Source: JAYRGC01 sp041908065
Lineage (GTDB): Bacteria; Pseudomonadota; Alphaproteobacteria; UBA9219
Length of the DNA: 64,000 nucleotides
Direction: 5' to 3'
Assembly: GCA_041908065.1 (NCBI GenBank)
Contig: JAYRGC010000070.1
Location: 47,523-111,522, forward strand
The notes beneath the pieces were generated by a model. It saw only the letters and a list, made by a program, of their open reading frames with translations, made no database searches and was not told the DNA's origin. The translations under genes and the position numbers were made by a program. This document shows, piece after piece, positions 53,587-61,678 of the stretch. Position 1 is the stretch's first letter, and every line of letters starts with the position of its first letter.

Positions 53587-54516
53587 ATGAAAAGCATTAT
53601 TAAAAAGGCCGGTTTCATAGCCTGTTGCGCAATCGTCGGAGTTGCGGGGATGGCTTCATCGTCGGCTCGCGCCGGACAGTTATTTCCTCCTATTGACGAA
53701 GCCAATTCCGGCGAAAAGGCTCTTTTGTGGCAAAGCACAGGCAACAAAGTCATAGCCGTTCCGCAAAGCTCCATCAAAGTCACCACTACCGGAAACTGTA
53801 CCGCCAATCAGATCATGACCGGAATTTCCAATGGCGCGGCTACTTGCTCGTCGTTGAGCGTTGCTTCCGGAAATTCTTGTTCGGCTGGTTCGTTCGCCGT
53901 CAGCACCAGCGTCGTCGATGGCCAAGTCAAGGTAGTGTGCAGCAATTCCAGCTCTCTGCCCACGCCTCCCAGCTGTACTGGCGGCAGTTACGCTCTGCAC
54001 TGGAACAGCGGAAATTGGTCGTGCGATCCAATCAGCAGCACCGGCACTGGCGGAGGAGGGCTTTCGACCCCCCCCAATTGCTCCGGCGGCAGCTACGCTT
54101 TGCAATGGAGCAACGGGGGTTGGTATTGCAGCCAAGTCGCCGCTACTGGCACGGGGGGATCCAACCTTCCAACTCCGCCCACTTGCTCTGGCGGCAGCAA
54201 CGCTTTGCAATGGAGCAACGGAAACTGGTCTTGCAGCCAAATCGCTTCTACCGGCACAGGGGGAGGCGGCTCCAGCATCCCAACCCCGCCGACGTGCACA
54301 GGCAACAACGCGTTGCAGTGGAATGGCGGCAGCTGGAATTGCACAGCAATCAGCGGCGGCAACGGGGGTGGTGGCAACATTAGCGATGTGACCATAGTAT
54401 ATGGGGAATATCCCGATGGCGGCGCGCCTCTGTATTTGAATTGCCCGTCCGGTTACACTGCCGCTGGCGGAGCATCGGTAGGCGGCATTGGCCGTTTCAT
54501 TCTCTGCAAAAAATAA
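53587..54516 (+). CDS. Secreted protein with four W/C-rich repeats, paralog of 37569-38207
   Basis: A 309-residue protein starting at ATG 53587 (GAAAGGGG about 9 bases upstream; the frame opens at 53539). Signal peptide MKSIIKKAGFIACCAIVGVA, cleavage near ARA-GQ. The first mature domain matches the paralog (GQLFPPIDEANSGEKALLW; NKVIAVPQSSIK). It is followed by repeats with the pattern PPxCxGGSxALxWxxGxWxC in four copies (residues about 130-265), separated by Gly/Thr/Ser-rich linkers (SSTGTGGGG). A C-terminal domain has LYLNCPSGYTAAGGASVGGI. An eight-C run lies at 54068-54075. The role is unknown; modular repeats and secretion fit an adhesin or envelope protein. Confidence 0.85.
   Translation: MKSIIKKAGFIACCAIVGVAGMASSSARAGQLFPPIDEANSGEKALLWQSTGNKVIAVPQSSIKVTTTGNCTANQIMTGISNGAATCSSLSVASGNSCSAGSFAVSTSVVDGQVKVVCSNSSSLPTPPSCTGGSYALHWNSGNWSCDPISSTGTGGGGLSTPPNCSGGSYALQWSNGGWYCSQVAATGTGGSNLPTPPTCSGGSNALQWSNGNWSCSQIASTGTGGGGSSIPTPPTCTGNNALQWNGGSWNCTAISGGNGGGGNISDVTIVYGEYPDGGAPLYLNCPSGYTAAGGASVGGIGRFILCKK
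54068..54075. repeat. Eight-base poly-C tract in a secreted-protein gene
   Basis: Eight C in a row encode TPP of repeat two. Slippage here would shift the frame and drop the two last repeats and tail. Confidence 0.8.
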
Positions 54517-54543
54517 GTCTATAAAATAGACTTCTCTTCATAT

Positions 54544-54579
54544 CCCCCCGACGTCTTAACGGCGTCGGGGGATTTTTTT
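54544..54579 (+). terminator. Intrinsic terminator after the secreted repeat gene
   Basis: CCCCCGACG / CGTCGGGGG with a loop of nine bases and seven T (54573-54579). Similar stem sequence (CCCCGACG) to the terminator of its paralog. Confidence 0.92.
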
Positions 54580-54643
54580 CACGAACGGTTCCGGAAATGG
54601 GATATAATAGCCCCGCCTGTTTCGCTCGTTTCCGGTGATTTAC

Positions 54644-55069
54644 ATGCTTTATGACTGGCTGAAGGCCTTGCACGTCATCTCCGTCATCTCGTGGATGGCG
54701 GCTCTTTTGTACTTGCCGCGCTTGTTCGTTTACCACTGTTCGGCGGCAAAAGGCGGGGAGCTTTCGGAAACCCTGAAGATCATGGAACGGCGGCTGGGGC
54801 GGTTCATAATGAATCCGGCGATGATAGCCAGCCTTGTCACCGGAGCATGGCTTTTGTACGAAAACCCCGCCTTGCTGGAAATGCCCTATATGCACGTCAA
54901 GCTGACGCTGTTGGCTTTGCTGTTGGTTGTCCATTTCATGCTGATGCGTTGGAGCGCGGCGTTCGCCATGGACGCCAATTCCCGCACGCACAAGTTTTAT
55001 CGCGTAATCAACGAAATTCCCACGTTGCTGATGATCGGAATAGTGGTGATGGTGCTGGTGCGGCCATAA
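54644..55069 (+). CDS. hemJ: Protoporphyrinogen IX oxidase HemJ
   Basis: A 141-residue membrane protein with four hydrophobic helices. The family start is MLYDWLKALHVISVISWMAA, with the conserved His of ALH, and LLYLPRLFVYHCSA with the second His; the conserved MLMRWSAAFAMDANSRTHKFYRVINEIPTLLMI region is near residue 100. It oxidises protoporphyrinogen late in heme synthesis. The frame opens with a GTG three codons earlier, but MLYDW fits relatives. No strong ribosome site is visible. Confidence 0.9.
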   Translation: MLYDWLKALHVISVISWMAALLYLPRLFVYHCSAAKGGELSETLKIMERRLGRFIMNPAMIASLVTGAWLLYENPALLEMPYMHVKLTLLALLLVVHFMLMRWSAAFAMDANSRTHKFYRVINEIPTLLMIGIVVMVLVRP

Positions 55070-55129
55070 TCACAGGCCGATTTTAACCGGATATTCTTGG
55101 CCAAAACAATAACCGAACCGGAGGAACCC

Positions 55130-55624
55130 ATGGCCGACGTAGAAAAAACGGCGTTTGAACGAGACCGGAAGCCGGCGGAAGTTTTCTGCTGGCGAGCGGT
55201 GGTTTCGACGTTCATGGCGGCTTGCTTTGCGGCGATGGCTTTAAGCGGCGCGCTGCTTTTCGTCGCTCCGCGCGGACGGGCTGCCGATTGGCTTGTTTTG
55301 GGGTTGGACAAGCACGATTGGCAGGGGCTGCATCTCGCCTTTGGACTCCTGCTGATGGTTGCGGGGATTTTTCACATTTGGCTTAATTTCGACGCCATCA
55401 AGGGATATGCGCGCCGAAAAATATCCCGCAAAACCGAAAGCGGCGAACGGAAGATCAAAATCAGGATACGTCCCGAGCCGATTATCGCCTTGGCATTGTG
55501 CGCCGCGCTGGCGGCGGCGGCGATCGCCCAAGTTCCGCCCGCCAGTTGGATAACAGATATGCGGGATTCTTTCCGTGGCGGCGGCGGAGAGGGCGCTCCG
55601 CCGTGGGCGGGCGGGGGAAATTAA
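55130..55624 (+). CDS. Small membrane protein, DUF4405-like
   Basis: A 164-residue protein; start at 55130 with GGAGGA eight bases upstream (a longer frame begins at 55097). It has membrane segments VVSTFMAACFAAMALSGALL, GLHLAFGLLLMVAGIFHIWL, and IIALALCAALAAAAIAQV. Histidines in KHDWQGLH and GIFHIWLN could bind heme, as in DUF4405 and cytochrome-like domains. It is followed 13 bases later by a PIG-L gene. The function is unknown. Confidence 0.7.
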   Translation: MADVEKTAFERDRKPAEVFCWRAVVSTFMAACFAAMALSGALLFVAPRGRAADWLVLGLDKHDWQGLHLAFGLLLMVAGIFHIWLNFDAIKGYARRKISRKTESGERKIKIRIRPEPIIALALCAALAAAAIAQVPPASWITDMRDSFRGGGGEGAPPWAGGGN

Positions 55625-55637
55625 GACGCAGGTCGGC

Positions 55638-56444
55638 ATGTTCAAAAAACGCATTCTGATACTGGTTCCCCATCCTGACGACGAGGTAGTGGGCGCGGCT
55701 GCGGCCATAGGTCGGGCGAAATCCGCCGGAGCCGAGGCGTTCGCGCTGTATCTTACCGACGGATGCGTTCCCGAAGATTCCATGTGGCCGTGGACGCGCA
55801 AGCGGCGCGCCGAGAACGTCGCCCGCCGCCGCGCCGAGGCGGAAAAAGCCGCCGAAATGCTGGGAATAAAGGCGGTTATAGAAAACGGCGGCGACTGTGG
55901 TTGGCCGCGTCGTCCCTCCCGTTCGGCCATCGCCTTCTTGCACGACATATATCGGGAAATCCGCCGCGCCGTGGCGAAAGAAGGCATCGATCAAATCTGG
56001 ACTCCGGCATGGGAGGGCGGACATCCCGATCACGACGCCATAAACGCCGTGGCGGGCATGGTTGGCGCGACCGACGGGATCAGCGTTCTGGAGTTCTCGG
56101 AATACAATTTCAACGGAGGAAGGGCGAACTCGAACCGGTTTCCCACCCAGCTCGGAACCGAAGTCGAAGTGCGGCTTTCGCCCGAGGAACGGACGGCGAA
56201 AAAGCTGGCCTTGGCCGTTTACGCTTCGGAACAAGGCAATCTGGGAAATATCGGGTTGGAACGCGAATGCTTCCGGCCTTTGCCCGCGCACGATTATTCC
56301 CGCCCGCCCCATGGCGGAACGCTGTGGTATGCGCGTTTTAATTGGGTTCCGTTTCGCCACCCGCGCGTGAATTTTACGCGGCCCGAGGACGTTTGCGCGG
56401 CTATAAAAGGTTTTTCACAAGCTCTTCGCGCTGTTCGGGTTTGA
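55638..56444 (+). CDS. PIG-L family deacetylase
   Basis: A 268-residue zinc-dependent de-N-acetylase. The start MFKKRILILVPHPDDEVVGA at 55638 includes the PHPDDE motif; a second zinc-ligand motif HPDHDAINAV lies at about residue 132. This family removes N-acetyl groups from sugars such as GlcNAc-derived lipids or antibiotic precursors; this member's substrate is unknown. Its end overlaps the convergent pentapeptide gene by 44 bases. Confidence 0.88.
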   Translation: MFKKRILILVPHPDDEVVGAAAAIGRAKSAGAEAFALYLTDGCVPEDSMWPWTRKRRAENVARRRAEAEKAAEMLGIKAVIENGGDCGWPRRPSRSAIAFLHDIYREIRRAVAKEGIDQIWTPAWEGGHPDHDAINAVAGMVGATDGISVLEFSEYNFNGGRANSNRFPTQLGTEVEVRLSPEERTAKKLALAVYASEQGNLGNIGLERECFRPLPAHDYSRPPHGGTLWYARFNWVPFRHPRVNFTRPEDVCAAIKGFSQALRAVRV

Positions 56445-57666
56445 TCTTTACGTCCTCCAGCCGCGCTCCGGCCATTTTGGCGTCTTTGAAATCGCTTTTC
56501 ATCAGGTTCGCTCCGGAAAGATCCGCGCCGCGCATGTCCGCGTTCCTCAGACAAGAACCCGACAGATCGGCGGATTTCAAGGAAGCCCCGGAAAGATTGG
56601 ACGACAAAGACGTGCCGTTATCCATTACCAGCGGCTGCATTTTCGCTCCCTGCAGATTGGCGTTGTGGAACTTGGCCCCGTTGAACCGGCCTCCGCGCGC
56701 GTCCACTCCGGCCAAAATGGCGTTTCGCAGATCCGCGCCGCGAAAATCCGCCGCTTGGATCTGCGCGCCGGAAAAATCCACCCCGTATAAAATCGCCCCT
56801 TCGGCTCGCATCATCGTCAGGCAGGCGCGCCGGAAAGACGTGACGCGCCGCATGTCGTAACCGCCGATGTCCAAACGTTTTCCGCTTTGGCCGCCGGTTT
56901 CCAGCCATGCCTTGTGATCGCGTATCATATCCTCCAGAGGAATGGCCAGATCGCTGACGGTTGGACCAGCCGGAGCGTTGGTCAGCGCGCCGTAGGTATC
57001 GGCGTTTTCCATGTTGACCATGTTCATCGTCACGTTCAAAAGCACCACTCCGCGCATGTTGGCGTTCTTGAAATCGGACATACTGATGTCGGCGTCTTCC
57101 AAGTTGGCCCCTTGGAAATTGGCGTTTTGCAAATTGGCGCGGATTATCTTGCATCCGCGCATGATGGAATCGCTGAAATCGCCGTTCAGGGCGACCGATC
57201 CCGACAGCTTGGCCAACGACAGGTTTGCGCCGGTCAGATCCACGCCCTGCCCGTTTCCGGCATCCTTTCCGTGGGAGAGTATGCTGCCGTCGGCTCGGGA
57301 TATGTTGCCCTCCCTAAGGTCGACTCCGGTAAGATCGGCATTGATAAGGCTGGCCCCGCGCAAACAGGTTCCCCGCATATCGGCGCGCACCAGACTGGCA
57401 TTTTGCATGTTGGCCTGCCGCAGATCGGCGCAAAACAACACGGCGTAATCCAATCTGGTGTCGCGCAGATCGGCGCGGAACATCTTGGCTCCAGTCAGAT
57501 CGGCGTGCGACAAATCCTTACCGGCAAGCGAAAGTTCGGAGAGATCGTGATGCGCCAACGCCGCCCGCATACCCCCCCCGCGGGCGGCGCGGAACATGGC
57601 GTGCTTGCGGATGATCTCGTCAAGCTTGTCCTGTTCTATGGTTATAAGGTTGGTGTTTTCGCTCAT
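56401..57666 (-). CDS. Pentapeptide-repeat protein
   Basis: A 421-residue protein. The bulk consists of A(D/N)LxxA-type pentapeptide repeats (ADLTGAKMFRADLRDTRLDY; ANMQNASLVRADMRGTCLRG), in two blocks (about 45-210 and 280-410) separated by a helical segment (PLEDMIRDHKAWLETGGQSG). The fold is a right-handed beta-helix; some members mimic DNA or bind gyrase, most have no known role. It has no signal peptide. It starts 147 bases from pheS in the divergent direction. Confidence 0.9.
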   Translation of the reverse strand: MSENTNLITIEQDKLDEIIRKHAMFRAARGGGMRAALAHHDLSELSLAGKDLSHADLTGAKMFRADLRDTRLDYAVLFCADLRQANMQNASLVRADMRGTCLRGASLINADLTGVDLREGNISRADGSILSHGKDAGNGQGVDLTGANLSLAKLSGSVALNGDFSDSIMRGCKIIRANLQNANFQGANLEDADISMSDFKNANMRGVVLLNVTMNMVNMENADTYGALTNAPAGPTVSDLAIPLEDMIRDHKAWLETGGQSGKRLDIGGYDMRRVTSFRRACLTMMRAEGAILYGVDFSGAQIQAADFRGADLRNAILAGVDARGGRFNGAKFHNANLQGAKMQPLVMDNGTSLSSNLSGASLKSADLSGSCLRNADMRGADLSGANLMKSDFKDAKMAGARLEDVKIKPEQREELVKNLL

Positions 57667-57812
57667 GCCGAAGGCGATGAAATGAGGGGAGGGGGAGAAT
57701 CTGGCGACCCCGATTTATTAACAGATTTTTTGAACGCCTGCATCATTTGTTGCGCTATCCTAAAGCGGATTATATAAAAGCCTGTTTCTGGAAAGTCGGG
57801 GAAAGAGTTCGT

Positions 57813-58877
57813 ATGGCTACGATGGATGAAATCGAGCGAGAGACGCTGGACGCCATATCCGCCGCCGCCGACGCGGCGGCGTTGGAGGCGGTGCGCGTCG
57901 ACGCCTTGGGCAAAAAAGGCCGCATAACCGGATTGATGAAAGAGTTGGGCGGATTGCCTCCAGACGAACGGCGCGAGCGCGGAGCATCTCTCAACATAGT
58001 CAAGGAGAGGGTGTCCGCCGCTTTAGACGTTCGCCAAAAAGATCTGGCCGCTGCCGCTTTGGATGCGAGGCTGAACGCCGAGCGCGTGGACGTGACGCTT
58101 CAACCGCGCCCGCAGGCGGAGGGACGCATCCATCCTATCTCGCAGACCATCGACGAGATAACCGCTATTTTCGCCAGCATGGGCTTTTCCGTGGCCAAGG
58201 GGCCGGACATCGAAACCGATTGGCATAACTTCACCGCCCTGAACATCCCGCCCGATCATCCGGCGAGACAGATGCAGGACACGTTTTACATGCCGCAGGC
58301 GGGCGAGCATCCCACGATCTTGCGCACGCAGACTTCTCCGGTGCAGATCCGCACGATGTTGGACAGAAAGCCGCCGCTGCGGATCATCGTTCCCGGGCGC
58401 ACTTATCGCTGCGACTACGACATGACGCACACCCCCATGTTCCACCAGACCGAGGGGCTGGTGGTGGACGAAAGCACGAACATGGGGCACCTGAAAGGCT
58501 GCTTGATGGATTTTCTGCGGGCGTTTTTCGGCATGAACGATTTGCCGGTGCGCTTCCGCCCTTCGTACTTTCCGTTCACCGAGCCGAGCGCGGAGGTCGA
58601 CATCGGCTGCTCACGCAAGGGCGGCGAACTGAAGATAGGCAACAGCGGCGATTGGCTTGAGGTATTGGGCTGCGGCATGGTGCATCCCAACGTGCTGCGC
58701 AATTGCGGAGTGGATCCCGAACGCTATCAGGGCTTCGCCTTCGGGATGGGCGTCGAGCGTTTGGCGATGTTGAAGTACGGCATTCCCGATTTGAGGACGT
58801 TCTTCGAGGCGGACGCGAGGTGGCTGAGGCACTACGGATTTTCGGCGTTGGACATGCCTAATCTGGCGACTGGATAG
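57813..58877 (+). CDS. pheS: Phenylalanyl-tRNA synthetase alpha chain
   Basis: A 354-residue class II synthetase subunit. The start MATMDEIERETLDAISAAAD at 57813 is preferred; the frame opens at 57747. Class II motif 2 is RIIVPGRTYRCDYDMTHTPM with FHQTEGLVVDES, and motif 3 is GFAFGMGVERLAMLKYGIPD. It charges tRNA-Phe with the beta chain; pheT, which usually follows directly, is not present: homospermidine synthase comes next. Confidence 0.96.
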   Translation: MATMDEIERETLDAISAAADAAALEAVRVDALGKKGRITGLMKELGGLPPDERRERGASLNIVKERVSAALDVRQKDLAAAALDARLNAERVDVTLQPRPQAEGRIHPISQTIDEITAIFASMGFSVAKGPDIETDWHNFTALNIPPDHPARQMQDTFYMPQAGEHPTILRTQTSPVQIRTMLDRKPPLRIIVPGRTYRCDYDMTHTPMFHQTEGLVVDESTNMGHLKGCLMDFLRAFFGMNDLPVRFRPSYFPFTEPSAEVDIGCSRKGGELKIGNSGDWLEVLGCGMVHPNVLRNCGVDPERYQGFAFGMGVERLAMLKYGIPDLRTFFEADARWLRHYGFSALDMPNLATG

Positions 58878-58936
58878 CGTTTCGTTCGTCAAAATCGGCT
58901 ATTGCGACAACCAGAAGGTTGAAGGGGGAACAAGTT

Positions 58937-60355
58937 ATGTCTTTGGTCAAAAAGCAGGCGACCCTCAAGGGACGCATGGTGATGTTGGGTTGCGGCAGCA
59001 TCGGGCAGGGGGTGTTGCCCCTGTTTCTGCGCCACATAAACATGAAGCCGGAGCAGATAACCATTGTCACCGCCGACGAACGCGGTCGCGAAGTGGCCGA
59101 AAGTTTCGGGGTCAAATTCGTCAACAATCCCATTACGAAGGACAATTACAAAAAAGTCCTATCGCCGCTTTTGAAAAAGGGCGATTTTCTGGTCAACCTT
59201 TCGGTCGACGTTTCCAGCGTCGCGCTGATCGAGCTGTGTCAAAAACAAGGATCGATGTATATCGACACCTGCATCGAGCCGTGGCCGGGCGGCTATACCG
59301 ATCCCAAACTGACTTATTCGCAAAAGTCCAATTATGGCCTGCGCGAGACTGCGCTGGCTCTGAAAAAACGCTATGCCAAAGGTCCGGCCACGATCGTGGC
59401 GCACGGAGCCAATCCGGGGCTGGTGTCGCATTTCGTCAAGCAAGCCCTGTTGAACATGGCCAAAGACAGCGGATACAACATCAAGAAACCGGCGTCGCGC
59501 CGCGAATGGGGAGAATTGGCGCAAAAGCTCGGCATCAAGGTCATCCATATCGCCGAGCGCGACACGCAGGTGTCGGCCAAACCCAAGGAGCCCGGGGAGT
59601 TCGTGAACACTTGGTCCATAGACGGCTTCGTCAGCGAGGGGTCGCAACCAGCTGAGCTGGGGTGGGGCACGCACGAAAAGCGTTTGCCGCCCGATGGCCG
59701 CAAGCACGAATCCGGCTGCGGAGCCGCGATCTATCTAATGCGTCCCGGGGCAAGCACGCGGGTACGCAGCTGGACTCCTCTGGAGGGTTCATACATAGGC
59801 TGGCTTATAACCCATAACGAGGCCATTTCGATCGCCGATTATTTCACCCTGCGCGACGGCGACAAGGTGCGCTATCGCCCGACCTGCCATTACGCATACC
59901 ACCCATGCGACGCCGCCGTGTTGTCCCTGCACGAGCTGGCTGGCAAGAACTGGCAGATGCAGGAGCGCAAGCGGTTGATAGTCGACGAAGTCACGGGCGG
60001 CATAGACGAACTTGGCGTCTTGCTGATGGGCGGAAAGAATGGCGTTTACTGGTACGGCTCCCGCCTCAGCACCGACGAGACGCGCCGGATAATTCCCTAT
60101 AACAACGCCACGTCGCTGCAAGTCACGGTGGCGGTGTATTCGGGAGTTATCTGGGCGTTGGAAAATCCCAACGCCGGAGTCGTCGAAGCCGATGAAATCG
60201 ACTTTGAACGAATTCTCGAGATCTCGGCTCCCTATCTCGGCAACATGGTGGGCGAGTACGGAGATTGGACGCCGCTTAAAGATCGCTCGAGGCTCTTTCC
60301 CGAAGACCTCGACACTAGCGATCCGTGGCAATTCGCGAATATACGGGTGTCGTGA
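58937..60355 (+). CDS. hss: Homospermidine synthase
   Basis: A 472-residue NAD-dependent enzyme that joins two putrescine units (or spermidine and putrescine) to make homospermidine. The start MSLVKKQATLKGRMVMLGCG at 58937 is preceded by GAAGGGGG. It has a Rossmann-like start (VMLGCGSIGQGVLPLFLR) and the family patterns YIDTCIEPWPGGYTDPKL, AHGANPGLVSHFVKQALL and EGSYIGWLITHNEAISIADY. With the ornithine decarboxylase at 35.7-37 kb it completes a polyamine route typical of alphaproteobacteria. Confidence 0.93.
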   Translation: MSLVKKQATLKGRMVMLGCGSIGQGVLPLFLRHINMKPEQITIVTADERGREVAESFGVKFVNNPITKDNYKKVLSPLLKKGDFLVNLSVDVSSVALIELCQKQGSMYIDTCIEPWPGGYTDPKLTYSQKSNYGLRETALALKKRYAKGPATIVAHGANPGLVSHFVKQALLNMAKDSGYNIKKPASRREWGELAQKLGIKVIHIAERDTQVSAKPKEPGEFVNTWSIDGFVSEGSQPAELGWGTHEKRLPPDGRKHESGCGAAIYLMRPGASTRVRSWTPLEGSYIGWLITHNEAISIADYFTLRDGDKVRYRPTCHYAYHPCDAAVLSLHELAGKNWQMQERKRLIVDEVTGGIDELGVLLMGGKNGVYWYGSRLSTDETRRIIPYNNATSLQVTVAVYSGVIWALENPNAGVVEADEIDFERILEISAPYLGNMVGEYGDWTPLKDRSRLFPEDLDTSDPWQFANIRVS

Positions 60356-60522
60356 AATCCCGCGATTGTCGGTTTTACGCTAGATAAGAGCGACATTACC
60401 AAGTTGCCTGCGGACGGTTTCCGTGGCAGATTCCGCATCTGCCTGTCCTGATAATGCGTTGTCCTAACACTCTGTCCCTCCAAGGCGATCGTCGGTCGCC
60501 GATTACCCCACGAAAGGGAGCG

Positions 60523-61665
60523 ATGATGAGATCAGCCGTCATAGCGGGTTATGCGCGTTCGCCGTTTTGCTTCGCCGCCAAGGGCGAATTGGCCGCAGTG
60601 CGTCCGGACGATTTGCTGGCGGAGGTCGTGAAGGCGTTGGTGTTGCGAACCGGCGTCGCTGTCGAGGACGTGGAGGATTTGCTGGTCGGATGCGCCTTTC
60701 CCGAAGGCGAGCAGGGTTTGAACGTCGCTCGGTTGGCGGTCTTTTTGTCCGGCCTGCCCCAGCGCGTGGCGGGGGCTACCGTAAACCGTTTCTGCGGATC
60801 GTCGATGCAGGCAATCCATATGGCGGCCGGAGCGATAGCCACGGGATCCGGCGACGTCTTCATTTGCGCCGGAGTGGAATCCATGTCCCGCGTGCCAATT
60901 TCCGGATTTAATCCCTTGCCGCATCCGGCGTTGGCGCAATCCATGCGGGCGGCCTATATGGGGATGGGGGAGACGGCGGAAAACGTCGCCCGCAAATATC
61001 ACATCTCCCGCAAATCACAGGAAGCCTTCGCGGTCAAATCGCACCTGAAGGCGGCCACAGCCCAATCCATCGGAAAACTCGCCGAGGAAATCGTTCCCAT
61101 CAACTCTCCGGCGGGCGCGGTCTCCCGCGACGGCTGCGTGCGCGCCGACACCACCGCCGAGCGCATTTCTTCGTTGAAACCGGCGTTCGAGGAAGGCGGC
61201 ACGGTAACCGCCGCGACGTCCTCGCCGCTTACGGACGGCGCGGCTGCGGTTTTGGTCACGTCCGAAGACTACGCCCGCGAACGCGGATTAAAGATTATGG
61301 CGCGGATAAAGTCTATGGCGGTGGCCGGATGCGCGCCGGAGATAATGGGCATAGGTCCGGTTCCGGCCACGCAAAAGGCGTTGGCGCGGGCGGGGTTGAA
61401 CATTATCGACATCGACGTTATCGAGCTTAACGAGGCGTTCGCCAGCCAGTCTCTGGCCTGCATATTCGATCTGGGCTTGGACGAAAACCGCATCAACCTC
61501 GACGGCGGCGCGATCGCCCTCGGCCATCCTTTGGGCGCAACCGGAGCGAGAATCGTGGGCAAGGCCGCGCAGGTTCTGCGCCGCGAAGGCAAGATGTACG
61601 CCTTAGCCACCCAGTGCATCGGCGGCGGGCAAGGCATAGCGACAATACTCGAAGCGGCGGAATGA
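60523..61665 (+). CDS. fadA: Acetyl-CoA acyltransferase (thiolase)
   Basis: A 380-residue thiolase. The start MMRSAVIAGYARSPFCFAAK at 60523 has AAAGGGAG 3-4 bases upstream. Active-site Cys is in TVNRFCGSSMQAIHMAAGA; the other catalytic residues are in ALGHPLGATGARIVGKAAQ (His) and ATQCIGGGQGIATIL (Cys). It is 13 bases before the FadB-type gene, so it is likely the beta subunit of a fatty-acid oxidation pair; a biosynthetic role for PHA is less likely. Confidence 0.93.
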   Translation: MMRSAVIAGYARSPFCFAAKGELAAVRPDDLLAEVVKALVLRTGVAVEDVEDLLVGCAFPEGEQGLNVARLAVFLSGLPQRVAGATVNRFCGSSMQAIHMAAGAIATGSGDVFICAGVESMSRVPISGFNPLPHPALAQSMRAAYMGMGETAENVARKYHISRKSQEAFAVKSHLKAATAQSIGKLAEEIVPINSPAGAVSRDGCVRADTTAERISSLKPAFEEGGTVTAATSSPLTDGAAAVLVTSEDYARERGLKIMARIKSMAVAGCAPEIMGIGPVPATQKALARAGLNIIDIDVIELNEAFASQSLACIFDLGLDENRINLDGGAIALGHPLGATGARIVGKAAQVLRREGKMYALATQCIGGGQGIATILEAAE

Positions 61666-61678
61666 GGAGCCAAAATCA

